Source: Dyadobacter diqingensis (GTDB lineage Bacteria > Bacteroidota > Bacteroidia > Cytophagales > Spirosomataceae). Taken from it: 64,000 nt of DNA. Location: positions 248,289 through 312,288 of the forward strand of contig NZ_JAMXKF010000005.1 of assembly GCF_024220585.1 (NCBI RefSeq). The letters run 5' to 3'. This document shows, piece after piece, positions 9,919-18,025 of the stretch. Numbering within the stretch: the first letter of the stretch is position 1; the number at the start of each line of letters is the position of its first letter. Made by a program: the position numbers and the translations under genes. The notes beneath the pieces are model-generated. The model had not been told where the DNA came from and ran no database searches. It saw nothing but the letters and a program-made list of their open reading frames with translations.

Positions 9919-9965
9919 AGAAAGGATTTTAGGTTTCTGATTTAGCCTGGCACAGCGCTGGTTGT

Positions 9966-10343
9966 CTAGCCCAATGTCTTTTTAATTTTTTCGCGATGAA
10001 CCAGTCCCCAGTTTAGCAGCGTATTGGTCACGGGCAGTACATTTTGCCCATATTCGGTAATGGAATACGTTACAGTTTGCGGTTTGGAGTTTTGGACAAC
10101 ACGTGTAATGAGCAAATTTGTTTCCAGATCCCGAAGTTCCTTGACGAGCATTTTGGCTGAAATGCCGTCTATACCGCGTTTTATCCTGGTGAAATTATTT
10201 TCCTGATCTTTTCTGTTTGTCAGATAAACTAGTATTTGCAGCTTCCACTTTCCGCCAAGAACTTCAAGGCTATCGTGTAGTGCGAGCAATTCCTGTTTGC
10301 ATTTTGACTTGGGCAATTCGTCTGTTTTCTGATCTGACGTCAT
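9966..10343 (-). CDS. HxlR-family transcriptional regulator
   Basis: This 125-residue winged-helix protein starts at ATG 10343; the in-frame extension upstream to 10391 overlaps the promoter. HxlR hallmarks are visible: the HDSLEVLGGKWKLQILVYL region, the recognition region ISAKMLVKELRDLE, and the wing with VTYSITEYGQNVLPV. It is divergently transcribed from the cupin gene at 10452 with about 108 bases between start codons, the usual arrangement for a local repressor or activator of its neighbour. HxlR proteins often respond to reactive electrophiles or quinones; the ligand here is unknown. Confidence 0.93.
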   Translation of the reverse strand: MTSDQKTDELPKSKCKQELLALHDSLEVLGGKWKLQILVYLTNRKDQENNFTRIKRGIDGISAKMLVKELRDLETNLLITRVVQNSKPQTVTYSITEYGQNVLPVTNTLLNWGLVHREKIKKTLG

Positions 10344-10388
10344 GAGGAAGTGAGGTTGAAATGTTGGTAACCTAGAGTTAACCAATAG

Positions 10389-10418
10389 CAAATGTAGGCA
10401 TTTGTGTTTTTAGTTTTG
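10389..10418. promoter_or_regulatory. Divergent promoters between HxlR and cupin genes
   Basis: Two consensus -7 elements lie back to back. TACATTTG on the minus strand (10389-10396) faces the HxlR gene, and TAGTTTTG on the plus strand (10411-10418) faces the cupin gene. The 14-base gap between them would let one bound regulator affect both directions. Neither has an obvious -33 element. Confidence 0.45.
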
Positions 10419-10451
10419 TACCGTCTGCGAACAGCTAATAAACCAAATTAT

Positions 10452-10931
10452 ATGAATCAAATTCCAAAAATTCCCCGTCGCGTGGTTACGGGAATCAAAG
10501 AGGGAAAGTCAACTATCACGGAAGATGCGATGGTGACGAACGTCTCCGAAGATTTTCCGGGACTGGTTATTTCTGATATATGGGCAACGGACAGCATGCC
10601 GGTTGACCTGAAAAAACAGGCTTATGTCAAAAATACGGCCATGCCGGTGACGCCTGATCATGGGTCGTATTTCAGATATGTGCATATCCCACCCGATAAA
10701 GATTTAGGAATAAAGTGGGAGGAAGGCCAGCCACATCCGCTGATGCACCAGACGGATACGCTGGACTATATCGTCATACTTTCCGGTGAAATCCATCTGA
10801 TACTGGAGGAAGGGGATACGTTGCTGAGGGCGGGTGACATCGTCATTCAGCGCGCAACCAACCATGCGTGGAGCAACCGGTCGGATTTTCCATGTATACA
10901 GCTCGCCGTTCTTTTGAAAGCGAAAGTGTAA
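10452..10931 (+). CDS. Cupin-domain protein
   Basis: This 159-residue protein has a single cupin beta-barrel in its C-terminal half. Motif 1 is around HPLMHQTDTLDYIVILSGEI and motif 2 around LLRAGDIVIQRATNHAWSN, and together they supply His/Glu metal ligands. Bacterial homologues of this kind are usually annotated only as cupin-domain proteins; some act as small dioxygenases or isomerases. ATG 10452 is chosen because the frame upstream overlaps the promoter element. Divergent pairing with HxlR suggests it is the regulated target, perhaps in detoxification. Confidence 0.85.
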   Translation: MNQIPKIPRRVVTGIKEGKSTITEDAMVTNVSEDFPGLVISDIWATDSMPVDLKKQAYVKNTAMPVTPDHGSYFRYVHIPPDKDLGIKWEEGQPHPLMHQTDTLDYIVILSGEIHLILEEGDTLLRAGDIVIQRATNHAWSNRSDFPCIQLAVLLKAKV

Positions 10932-10951
10932 CGGAGGATAATTAGTAAACG

Positions 10952-10999
10952 ATCAGCGTGACTGGCTTTTATCAGAAGCTGGTCACGCTGATTTGTATT
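10952..10999 (+). terminator. Terminator of the cupin gene
   Basis: An 11-base perfect inverted repeat (10952-10962 ATCAGCGTGAC with 10982-10992) encloses a second short stem (GCTT/AAGC). A T-rich stretch follows, 21 bases after the cupin stop codon. Confidence 0.7.
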
Positions 11000-11036
11000 A
11001 TTTGAACAAACAGATTTTAATAAAAATTAAAAATTG

Positions 11037-11085
11037 TTTGTAATTGCGCTGAATCATACTTTACTTTGTCTATCAAATTTATAGA
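11037..11085 (+). promoter_or_regulatory. Promoter and 17-bp palindromic operator of the TPR gene
   Basis: TTTG at 11037-11040, a 20-base spacer and TTACTTTG at 11061-11068 fit the Bacteroidota promoter pattern. The palindrome TCTATCAAATTTATAGA follows immediately (11069-11085), so the expected transcription start falls inside it. The same promoter-palindrome arrangement recurs upstream of susC (13246-13293). The regulator is not identified. Confidence 0.65.
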
Positions 11086-11145
11086 TTAATTCTTCTGATT
11101 TATTACCACCAGTAAGTCCGGATAGATTTAACATTGACTTCTGTT

Positions 11146-11280
11146 ATGGATACGATTTATTCGTCGGCCGGTTTTTTTGCGGGCTGCGGGAAAAATGTGG
11201 TTTTGACTTTACTGCTTTACTTTTCAACGCATCCGTGTTCTGCTGTTTCTGTCATTTATAAGGTACGACGTATATGTTAA
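11146..11280 (+). CDS. Possible 44-residue leader ORF upstream of the TPR gene
   Basis: A complete ATG-to-TAA frame of 45 codons sits inside the predicted leader of the TPR mRNA, about 70 bases after the expected transcription start and 95 bases before the TPR start codon. The peptide is hydrophobic in its middle (NVVLTLLLYF) and contains three cysteines, one of them the last codon. It could be a leader peptide sensing cysteine or sulfur supply, a small membrane peptide, or a chance frame. No Shine-Dalgarno sequence is evident, which is not informative in this phylum. Confidence 0.3.
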   Translation: MDTIYSSAGFFAGCGKNVVLTLLLYFSTHPCSAVSVIYKVRRIC

Positions 11281-11375
11281 ATCGTTAGATGTTCAGGCTG
11301 TGGCACATTTCCATCCGGACTGATCGCTCAATCTAAATTCAACGCTCACCATGAAACCCTGTTTTAATTAAAAGT

Positions 11376-13106
11376 ATGAAATTTCCTCTTTTGCTATTTT
11401 GCCTTATTTCGATGAATACCCTTGCACAACGTGATCGCCAGGGACAGACGCAAAGTTCCGGGCACGACCACGCCAGCCATGTGGATGAGAATGAATTTGC
11501 GCACAATCACCTGGATCACATACAGGCTTATCGCAAGGAAACGGCTTATGTGCACAACCTTCCGCCGGCGCAGTTTCTGGAAGGTATTGGTACGTCGAAT
11601 TTAAAGATCACAACCAAGTCGGAGCTTACTCAAAAGTATTTCAGCCAGGGCGTAGCATTGCTGCATGACTTCTGGGATTTTGAAGCCTATCGTTCTTTTA
11701 AGGAAGCCATTCGTCAGGATTCCACGGCTATTATGCCATACTGGGGCTTGTACAGCGCCATCGGCGCGACGGAAGGTCCGGACTTTGACAATGACAAAAA
11801 ATTGGCTGTAAAAAAGCTTAAAGAGTTAAAGGGCAAGGCCGATGAACACGAAAAGCTCTATGCCGAAGCGATTCTGCTGCGTGATTCTCCGGGCGAAAGC
11901 AGCAAAAAAGAATACCAGAAAAAACTTGAAATACTGGTGCATAAATATCCGCAGGATGTGGATGCAAAATTGTTTTTGGCATTAAGCAAAATGACCGGTT
12001 ATGATGTTGACCTTAACCCCAGAGAAGGGCAGATTTACAGTGAATATCTGCTGCGTGATGTTTTGAAAGCGGAGCCGGATAATGCAGGTGCACATCACTA
12101 CTGGATCCATTTAATGGAAAACTGCTGTCCCGACGAAGCCATCAAAAGCTCTGAAAAAATGAAGCAGCTGACACCTGGTGCGGCGCACATGGTACACATG
12201 CCGGGGCACGTTTATTTCAAACTTGGACAATATCAGAAAGCCCACGAAGCTTTTGTAGCCGCGGTTGTGGTGGATTCTATTTATATGAAAAAACAGGGAA
12301 TTCCGGAAGTAGATACCTGGAATTATATCCACAATATCAACTACTTACTTTCGAATTGTGCCGAGGACGGTCACTATAAAACGGCTTTGTATTATGCCGA
12401 GAAATTGCAGAATATGCCGGTAACGAAAGAACGGAAGGCTAAATATGAAGGTCGCTTTTTCTATCAGGGAATTGTGGCACCGGCGAAAATGGAGTTGTGT
12501 TTTGGTTATTACAAAAAAGCAGCGGACCGTTTGAAACTGATCAATGACCGTGATAGTATTTTTACCGGAAAGGCGATTGCTTATAAAGATGGTTTATATC
12601 TTTTTGCGCTGGGTATGGATGCCGTAAAAAGAAATAAAGTTGACGAAGCAAAGAAATACTCGGATGCACTGGATGCTCATTTATACCGCAACAGCATGCA
12701 GTCGTCGGGAGATGAAATTATTGCGGCGAGACGCCTGGGTGATCTCAATGTTGCTTCGCTGGAATTGCAGGGACTTATCAAAAGCCTTGAAAACAAGGAT
12801 GATGAAGCGATTCGCATTCTTACCGTTGCCCAGAAAAAGGAACATGATCTTGGTTACAGCGAGCCGCCATCCTACGCGCGGCCTGTTTTGATCAGCCTGG
12901 GAGAAGTATATCTGAAAGCCGGTAAATACGACAAGGCGGTTAAAGCCTATGAAGATCTGGCCAAGAAACGCCCGAACAGTGCGAATGCTTTGTGGGGGCT
13001 TTACAAAGTTTACAAGAAAAAAGGAGATACAGAAAAAGCGAAAAAATACGCGTCTGAATTGCAGGAGATCATCAAGTTTGGTGATAACGGGTTGTATCCC
13101 TTGTAA
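11376..13106 (+). CDS. Secreted TPR-repeat protein
   Basis: This 576-residue protein has a signal peptide (FPLLLFCLISMNTLAQ), then a His/Asp-rich stretch (HDHASHVDENEFAHNHLDH) that could bind metal. An alpha-helical array of tetratricopeptide-like repeats runs to the C-terminus; clear units are near residues 100-130, 290-330 and 500-560 (for example AGKYDKAVKAYEDLAKKRPN). TPR arrays bind partner proteins, so a periplasmic scaffold or assembly factor is likely; no enzyme motif was seen. It precedes the susC operon and shares its promoter-palindrome element, which suggests joint regulation with the sulfur-themed genes downstream. Confidence 0.85.
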   Translation: MKFPLLLFCLISMNTLAQRDRQGQTQSSGHDHASHVDENEFAHNHLDHIQAYRKETAYVHNLPPAQFLEGIGTSNLKITTKSELTQKYFSQGVALLHDFWDFEAYRSFKEAIRQDSTAIMPYWGLYSAIGATEGPDFDNDKKLAVKKLKELKGKADEHEKLYAEAILLRDSPGESSKKEYQKKLEILVHKYPQDVDAKLFLALSKMTGYDVDLNPREGQIYSEYLLRDVLKAEPDNAGAHHYWIHLMENCCPDEAIKSSEKMKQLTPGAAHMVHMPGHVYFKLGQYQKAHEAFVAAVVVDSIYMKKQGIPEVDTWNYIHNINYLLSNCAEDGHYKTALYYAEKLQNMPVTKERKAKYEGRFFYQGIVAPAKMELCFGYYKKAADRLKLINDRDSIFTGKAIAYKDGLYLFALGMDAVKRNKVDEAKKYSDALDAHLYRNSMQSSGDEIIAARRLGDLNVASLELQGLIKSLENKDDEAIRILTVAQKKEHDLGYSEPPSYARPVLISLGEVYLKAGKYDKAVKAYEDLAKKRPNSANALWGLYKVYKKKGDTEKAKKYASELQEIIKFGDNGLYPL

Positions 13107-13245
13107 CCCTTTTGTGGTATAATAACAGAAAAAACAGCGGGATGACTCAAAACAAATATTTTTGGAGGTGTAATCTTACTTTGCTGATAATGAGTTGTTT
13201 TTGTTCCGTTGTTTTGTTCTTTTTTATAAAATGTAAAGAAAATGC

Positions 13246-13293
13246 TTTGGGTTTAAAAATTAATAACATTACTTTGTCTATTGATTTGATAGA
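13246..13293 (+). promoter_or_regulatory. Promoter and palindromic operator of the susC operon
   Basis: TTTG at 13246-13249, a 19-base spacer and TTACTTTG at 13269-13276 form a promoter. It is directly followed by the palindrome TCTATTGATTTGATAGA (13277-13293). The layout is the same as at 11037-11085. The implied transcription start near 13283 gives a leader of about 235 bases before the susC ATG. Confidence 0.65.
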
Positions 13294-13371
13294 GTAATTA
13301 TTGTAACACCTGCTTTTTTACAAGTATCACAAGTTATAGTAAAAGGTGATTGGATCGTTGTTTTGATAATC

Positions 13372-13388
13372 TCTATTTAATTTATAGA
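13372..13388. promoter_or_regulatory. Second palindromic operator in the susC leader
   Basis: TCTATTTAATTTATAGA repeats the arms TCTAT and ATAGA with a 7-base centre, 95 bases downstream of the first copy. It could be an auxiliary binding site that allows looping, or mark a second promoter that I could not recognise. Confidence 0.55.
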
Positions 13389-13434
13389 ATAAATATTTTA
13401 ATTTTTAATCAAAAGGAATAACTAATAAAAAGAA

Positions 13435-13482
13435 CCGCTCTGCCAAACAATTCGATCTGGTACATCGAATCAGGCAGAGCGG
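13435..13482 (+). promoter_or_regulatory. Strong hairpin in the susC mRNA leader
   Basis: Two nested perfect stems are visible: CCGCTCTGCC (13435-13444) with its complement at 13473-13482, and ATTCGAT (13450-13456) with ATCGAAT (13464-13470). No T-run follows, so it is not a standard terminator. It ends 37 bases before the susC start codon, where it could affect translation or mRNA stability. Confidence 0.55.
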
Positions 13483-13519
13483 AGTAGATTCAATCGTCTA
13501 AATTAAATCAGTCAAATGT

Positions 13520-16500
13520 ATGTATTTTATTACTAATGAGTCAAGATCTCGTTTTTCCGGAGATCTTGTTTTTACCAGAATTGCAGGGATTTTGGCTATG
13601 ATTCTGGTGTTTTCCACATGGCAGTTTACCGCGGTAGCGCAATCAGGCGGCTCCGGTTCGGTGGCCGTGAGTGGGAAAGTCACGGATGAAAATAAGGAAC
13701 CTTTGCCCGGCGTGAGCATACGGGTTCATAACAGCAGCCAGGGAGCTGTTTCGGATGTGGATGGCAACTTTAAGATAACGCTTTCGAGGCCTAATGAACT
13801 GCTGACTTTTTCCTTTATCGGATATAAACCGCAGCAAATCAATGCGGGAAACCGGAGTGTTATCAACGTGGCGCTTGCTGCCGATCATAAGTTACTAAAC
13901 GAAGTTGTAGTAGTTGGTTACGGCACGCAGGAGCGTAAAAACGTGATTGGCTCCATCAGCAAAATAGATCCTTCTGAAACAAAATCAATTCCTACGGGAA
14001 GTTTTGACGCTCAGCTGCAAGGGAAAGTAGCCGGTGTTCAGATATCCAGCAGCACGGGTGTGCCTGGCGAAGCGATTAACATCCGTGTGCGTGGTGCCAC
14101 TTCGATCAATGCCAGCAATGACCCGCTGTATGTTCTGGATGGTGTTTTTATCAATAGCACCAGTAACCAGACTTTCAGCACGGGAGGAAAAGCTACTTCA
14201 CCGATTGCCGATATCAACCCGTCGGATATAGAAAGTATTGAGGTTTTGAAAGATGCGGAAGCGACGGCACTTTATGGCTCTCGTGGTGCCAACGGTGTCA
14301 TTATCGTTACGACCAAACGTGGTAATTTTGACCAGAGACCTAAAATTAATTTCAGCACTTCACAAGGCTGGGCCAAAGCAGCCAAACTTTGGGACCTGAC
14401 AACAGGCCCGGAACATGCACAGCTTGTCAACGAGTGGTGGATCAATACCGGAAAAGATACGCCATCTTTAAACCGTAATGAGGCTAACAGACCGTTTCGT
14501 CCGGTTTCGGAAGGTGGCCGTGGATTGCCCGAGGAGCAGAAAACTTATGATCGTTTGAGCGAGGTTTTTCAAACCGCACAGCTTCAAAACTATGATCTTT
14601 CTTTAAGCGGAGGAACAAAAACGACAAAATATTACATCGGAGGAGGTTATAACAGTCAGGAATCGATTTTAAAACCGATCACTTTTCAAAGAGCCAGTTT
14701 TAAAGTAAATCTTGATCAGAAGGTAAACGACGCCGTGACGGTAGGCGTAAGTAATACGTTTTCACGCACGTACCGGAACCAGGCAAGGGCGGGGGACGGA
14801 CCTGCTGGTGGGCTTTTACAGGCGGCATTGCATACGCCAACCTATCTTTCGCCGGTCAATGAAAACGGTGAACTCGTAGGTCGTGCCGGATTTGATAACA
14901 CGACTTTGCTATTGAAATACTACGATGTAAACTCGACCAGCCTTCGTTACATCGGGAACTTGTATCTGGAAGCGAACCTGCTCCCGAACCTGAAATTCAG
15001 ATCGAGCTTTGGAATTGATTACAATAACTACGACGAGTCGGAGTACTGGAATACGTACCTGATCGCCGGCAGCCCAAGTGGTCTTGCGACATCCAGCATC
15101 GGCCAGTATACGACCTGGATTAACGAACAGACCCTTTCTTACCGGAAGAATTTAGGAGCGAAAAATTCATTCGGGATTCTGATCGGAAATACGCTGCAAA
15201 GTTCGGTGTCGGCGCGTACGGCGGCGGAAGGAAGAGGTTTTGCCAATAACTCTTTCACGCAGATATCATCAGCGGCTACCACGACCAGCTCACAAAGCTG
15301 GAGTAAAAATACGCTGACCTCTTTTTTCGCCAGAGCGGATTATAATCACGGCGGTAAATACCTGGTAGACATAAGTTTACGTGCGGATGCTTCGTCCCGT
15401 TTTGGACAAGATAACAAATGGGGATATTTCCCGGCTGTCGGCGCGGCATGGCGGATCAAGCAGGAAGGTTTCCTGAAAGATTCGAGAGTGATCAGCGATC
15501 TTAAACTTCGTTCAAGTTATGGTATCACCGGAAACCAGAACGGAATTGGAGATTTTGCAGCGCGCGGACTTTGGGCGGGTGGTTCTTCCTACGAAGGTTT
15601 GCCAGGAATAGCACCGCAGCAGCTTGCAAACCCGAATCTGAAATGGGAAAAAACCAGTCAGGTGAATGTGGGGGTGGATCTTGGTTTGTTTGACCAGAGA
15701 ATTACGTTAGAACTTAATGCTTACCGCAAGTATACCTCTGATGGACTTTTGACGGTGGCATTGCCTGGAACCAGCGGTTTTAATACTTATTGGAGCAATG
15801 CAGCTGAAATCAGCAATAAGGGATTTGAGTTTGCGATCCAGACTGCCAATATCCGAAAATCAGATTTCACCTGGACTACCAACTTCAACGTGGCAAGAAA
15901 CGTCAATAACATTGAGAAACTTGCCAACCCGCTTCGCTACGGAAGCCGCGATCTGATCTTGCAACAGCAAGGCTCTCCGCTTTATTCTTTCTGGGTTTAC
16001 AAACAACTTTACGTGGATTCCCAAACAGGAAATACCGTTTATGAAGACGTCAATAAAGACGGGAAAATTACAGTGGACGACCGCCAGATCATTGGCAGTA
16101 TCTGGCCGAAATTCTTTGGCGGTATTACCAACAATTTCACTTACAAAGGCATTGACCTGGGCGTGTTTTTTGCTTTTCAATACGGAAACAAGATTTACAA
16201 CCATAACAAATTCTTTGGCGAAGGCGGCGGTGCCCGTGATGCGGCACGTGTCATTTTTGCGAGCAACAACGACAGATGGCAGAAACCAGGCGATATTACC
16301 GACGTTCCGAGACCGGATGGTGTTAACGTGAACAACTACCGCGACGGTGGAAGCCGCTGGCTGGAAGACGGTTCTTTCCTGCGCCTGCGTTCATTGAATA
16401 TCGGTTATACAATTCCGAAAATCTTCACGAGTAAGCTCAGAGTTGAAACGCTCCGCATTTTTGCACAGGGAGCTAACCTGCTGACTTTTACCAAGTATAC

Positions 16501-16612
16501 CGGTCTCGATCCTGAGTCAAGTGCGAGCAGCGCTGCCAATCAGCAAGGGATAGACCTGGGTACGCCTCCGCAGCCCCGTTCGGTGCAGGTTGGTGTGAAC
16601 ATCACTTTGTAA
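13520..16612 (+). CDS. SusC/RagA-type TonB-linked outer-membrane receptor
   Basis: This 1030-residue TonB-dependent transporter is the barrel half of a SusCD nutrient importer. The signal peptide ends near AVAQ at about residue 41. A CarboxypepD_reg-like domain (GKVTDENKEPLPGVSIRV) follows, then the linker NEVVVVGYGTQERKN, a plug domain with the usual VLDGVFI and VLKDAEATALYGSRGANGV phrases, and a 22-strand barrel ending NITL. It imports a ligand captured by the SusD lipoprotein encoded next. Downstream genes for DoxX-like, SoxD-like and SoxC-like proteins suggest a sulfur-containing substrate rather than a plain glycan; that is inference. Two palindromic operators and a leader hairpin lie upstream. 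Confidence 0.96.
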   Translation: MYFITNESRSRFSGDLVFTRIAGILAMILVFSTWQFTAVAQSGGSGSVAVSGKVTDENKEPLPGVSIRVHNSSQGAVSDVDGNFKITLSRPNELLTFSFIGYKPQQINAGNRSVINVALAADHKLLNEVVVVGYGTQERKNVIGSISKIDPSETKSIPTGSFDAQLQGKVAGVQISSSTGVPGEAINIRVRGATSINASNDPLYVLDGVFINSTSNQTFSTGGKATSPIADINPSDIESIEVLKDAEATALYGSRGANGVIIVTTKRGNFDQRPKINFSTSQGWAKAAKLWDLTTGPEHAQLVNEWWINTGKDTPSLNRNEANRPFRPVSEGGRGLPEEQKTYDRLSEVFQTAQLQNYDLSLSGGTKTTKYYIGGGYNSQESILKPITFQRASFKVNLDQKVNDAVTVGVSNTFSRTYRNQARAGDGPAGGLLQAALHTPTYLSPVNENGELVGRAGFDNTTLLLKYYDVNSTSLRYIGNLYLEANLLPNLKFRSSFGIDYNNYDESEYWNTYLIAGSPSGLATSSIGQYTTWINEQTLSYRKNLGAKNSFGILIGNTLQSSVSARTAAEGRGFANNSFTQISSAATTTSSQSWSKNTLTSFFARADYNHGGKYLVDISLRADASSRFGQDNKWGYFPAVGAAWRIKQEGFLKDSRVISDLKLRSSYGITGNQNGIGDFAARGLWAGGSSYEGLPGIAPQQLANPNLKWEKTSQVNVGVDLGLFDQRITLELNAYRKYTSDGLLTVALPGTSGFNTYWSNAAEISNKGFEFAIQTANIRKSDFTWTTNFNVARNVNNIEKLANPLRYGSRDLILQQQGSPLYSFWVYKQLYVDSQTGNTVYEDVNKDGKITVDDRQIIGSIWPKFFGGITNNFTYKGIDLGVFFAFQYGNKIYNHNKFFGEGGGARDAARVIFASNNDRWQKPGDITDVPRPDGVNVNNYRDGGSRWLEDGSFLRLRSLNIGYTIPKIFTSKLRVETLRIFAQGANLLTFTKYTGLDPESSASSAANQQGIDLGTPPQPRSVQVGVNITL

Positions 16613-16651
16613 TCAGGAAAGCAGCCATTAAATACCATTCTCAAACCTATC

Positions 16652-18007
16652 ATGAGAAACATGAAAAGAATAAATTACTTACTCGCGTTGTCACTAAGCT
16701 TATCGGCACTCACTTCCTGTGATTCTTTCCTGGATGTTGAACCGAAAGCATCGATCTCCGACGAGCAGACCATATACGATAAAACTTCCGCAGAAACGGC
16801 TTTGCGTGGTGTGTACAACGCCCTGGCCAATGCAAATTATTACGGTACATCTTTCCAGTCGATCGGTTATTTATCGGGTGATAACATTCAGTGGACGGGC
16901 TCGCAATCCCAGGTTCAGGAATTTATCAACCACAAAGTGAATGCGGAAAATGCAACGGTAAGCTCGGCCTGGATTGCCATTTATGCAACGATCAACCGGG
17001 CGAATCAGTTGATTGCCAAAGTGCCTGCTGTGACAGATCCAACATTGACCGACGCGCTGAAAAACCCGATTGTGGGGGAGGCGTATTTCATCCGCGCACT
17101 CGCTTATTTTGACCTGGCAAGAACCTGGGGCGGTGTTCCTTTGATCACAAAACCGACGGCGACACCATCGGATAACTCGGGAATTAAACGTAGTAGCCAG
17201 GCTGAAACCTATGCTCAGGTTTTGAAAGATCTGGATGCGGCCGAACCTTTACTGGCAGAGACGGTTAACCGCTATCATGCAACACGGAAGACGGTCTGGG
17301 CTTTGAAATCCCGTTATTATCTGTACCAAAAAGACTGGGCGAAAGCAGAGGAATATGCCTCCAAGGTTATTTCTGATGCTGCTAATTACAAACTGCTTAC
17401 ACCGTACAACGCATTTTTTGCGAACAATGTCAGAGGAACCCAGGAGTCGGTTTTTGAAATTTTCTATAACGGAACTTCCGAAATTAACGATCATCGCGGA
17501 CAATGGCAGCCGCAAACAAACGGAGGGACGCGGCAGTGGGCTCCAAATGATGCCTTTGTAGCGTTGGCTAACGATCCGGCGAAAGGTGGAAACCGCAGCA
17601 CACTGGTGGCAAAAGACAATCAGTCACGGTGGTATGGAAATCTGTATTATCGCTCACCGGGCTCCGATCCTTCGTACGTCATCCGTATCGCGGAATTGTA
17701 TCTGATCCGCGCAGAGGCGCGCACCCAGCAGGATAAACTTGCAGACGCCGCCACTGATTTGAACGCTATCCGCACGAGAGCGGGCCTTTCTGCCAGTACG
17801 GCAACGACCAAAGAGGATATTTTGCTTGCCATCGAAAATGAGCGGAAGATCGAATTTGCATTGGAACCTCACCGCTGGTTTGATTTGGTTCGCACCGGTC
17901 GCGCGGCTACGGTACTGAGCATCACAGATCCAAACAGATATCTGATGCCGATTCCTTCGACGCAGCTTCAGACTGATAAAGCACTGGAACAAAATCCTGG
18001 ATATTAA
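16652..18007 (+). CDS. SusD/RagB-type surface lipoprotein
   Basis: This 451-residue lipoprotein has lipobox LTSC followed by DSFLDVEPKASIS, the classic start of SusD-like proteins. A SusD-like N-terminal region and RagB/SusD TPR-like helices follow (AYFIRALAYFDLARTWGGVPLI, YLIRAEARTQQDKLADA), and the C-terminus reads YLMPIPSTQLQTDKALEQNPGY, a family signature. It forms the lid of the SusC barrel and binds the substrate at the cell surface. It starts 39 bases after susC (ATG 16652; ATG 16661 also possible), and the DoxX-like gene starts 18 bases after its stop, so these genes are one operon. Confidence 0.96.
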   Translation: MRNMKRINYLLALSLSLSALTSCDSFLDVEPKASISDEQTIYDKTSAETALRGVYNALANANYYGTSFQSIGYLSGDNIQWTGSQSQVQEFINHKVNAENATVSSAWIAIYATINRANQLIAKVPAVTDPTLTDALKNPIVGEAYFIRALAYFDLARTWGGVPLITKPTATPSDNSGIKRSSQAETYAQVLKDLDAAEPLLAETVNRYHATRKTVWALKSRYYLYQKDWAKAEEYASKVISDAANYKLLTPYNAFFANNVRGTQESVFEIFYNGTSEINDHRGQWQPQTNGGTRQWAPNDAFVALANDPAKGGNRSTLVAKDNQSRWYGNLYYRSPGSDPSYVIRIAELYLIRAEARTQQDKLADAATDLNAIRTRAGLSASTATTKEDILLAIENERKIEFALEPHRWFDLVRTGRAATVLSITDPNRYLMPIPSTQLQTDKALEQNPGY

Positions 18008-18025
18008 ATCTTAAACCCTTAATCT

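Noticed and set aside
13112..13297. 61-codon plus-strand frame after the TPR gene
   Set aside because: It overlaps the susC promoter and palindrome, has low-complexity AT-rich composition and no homologous features.
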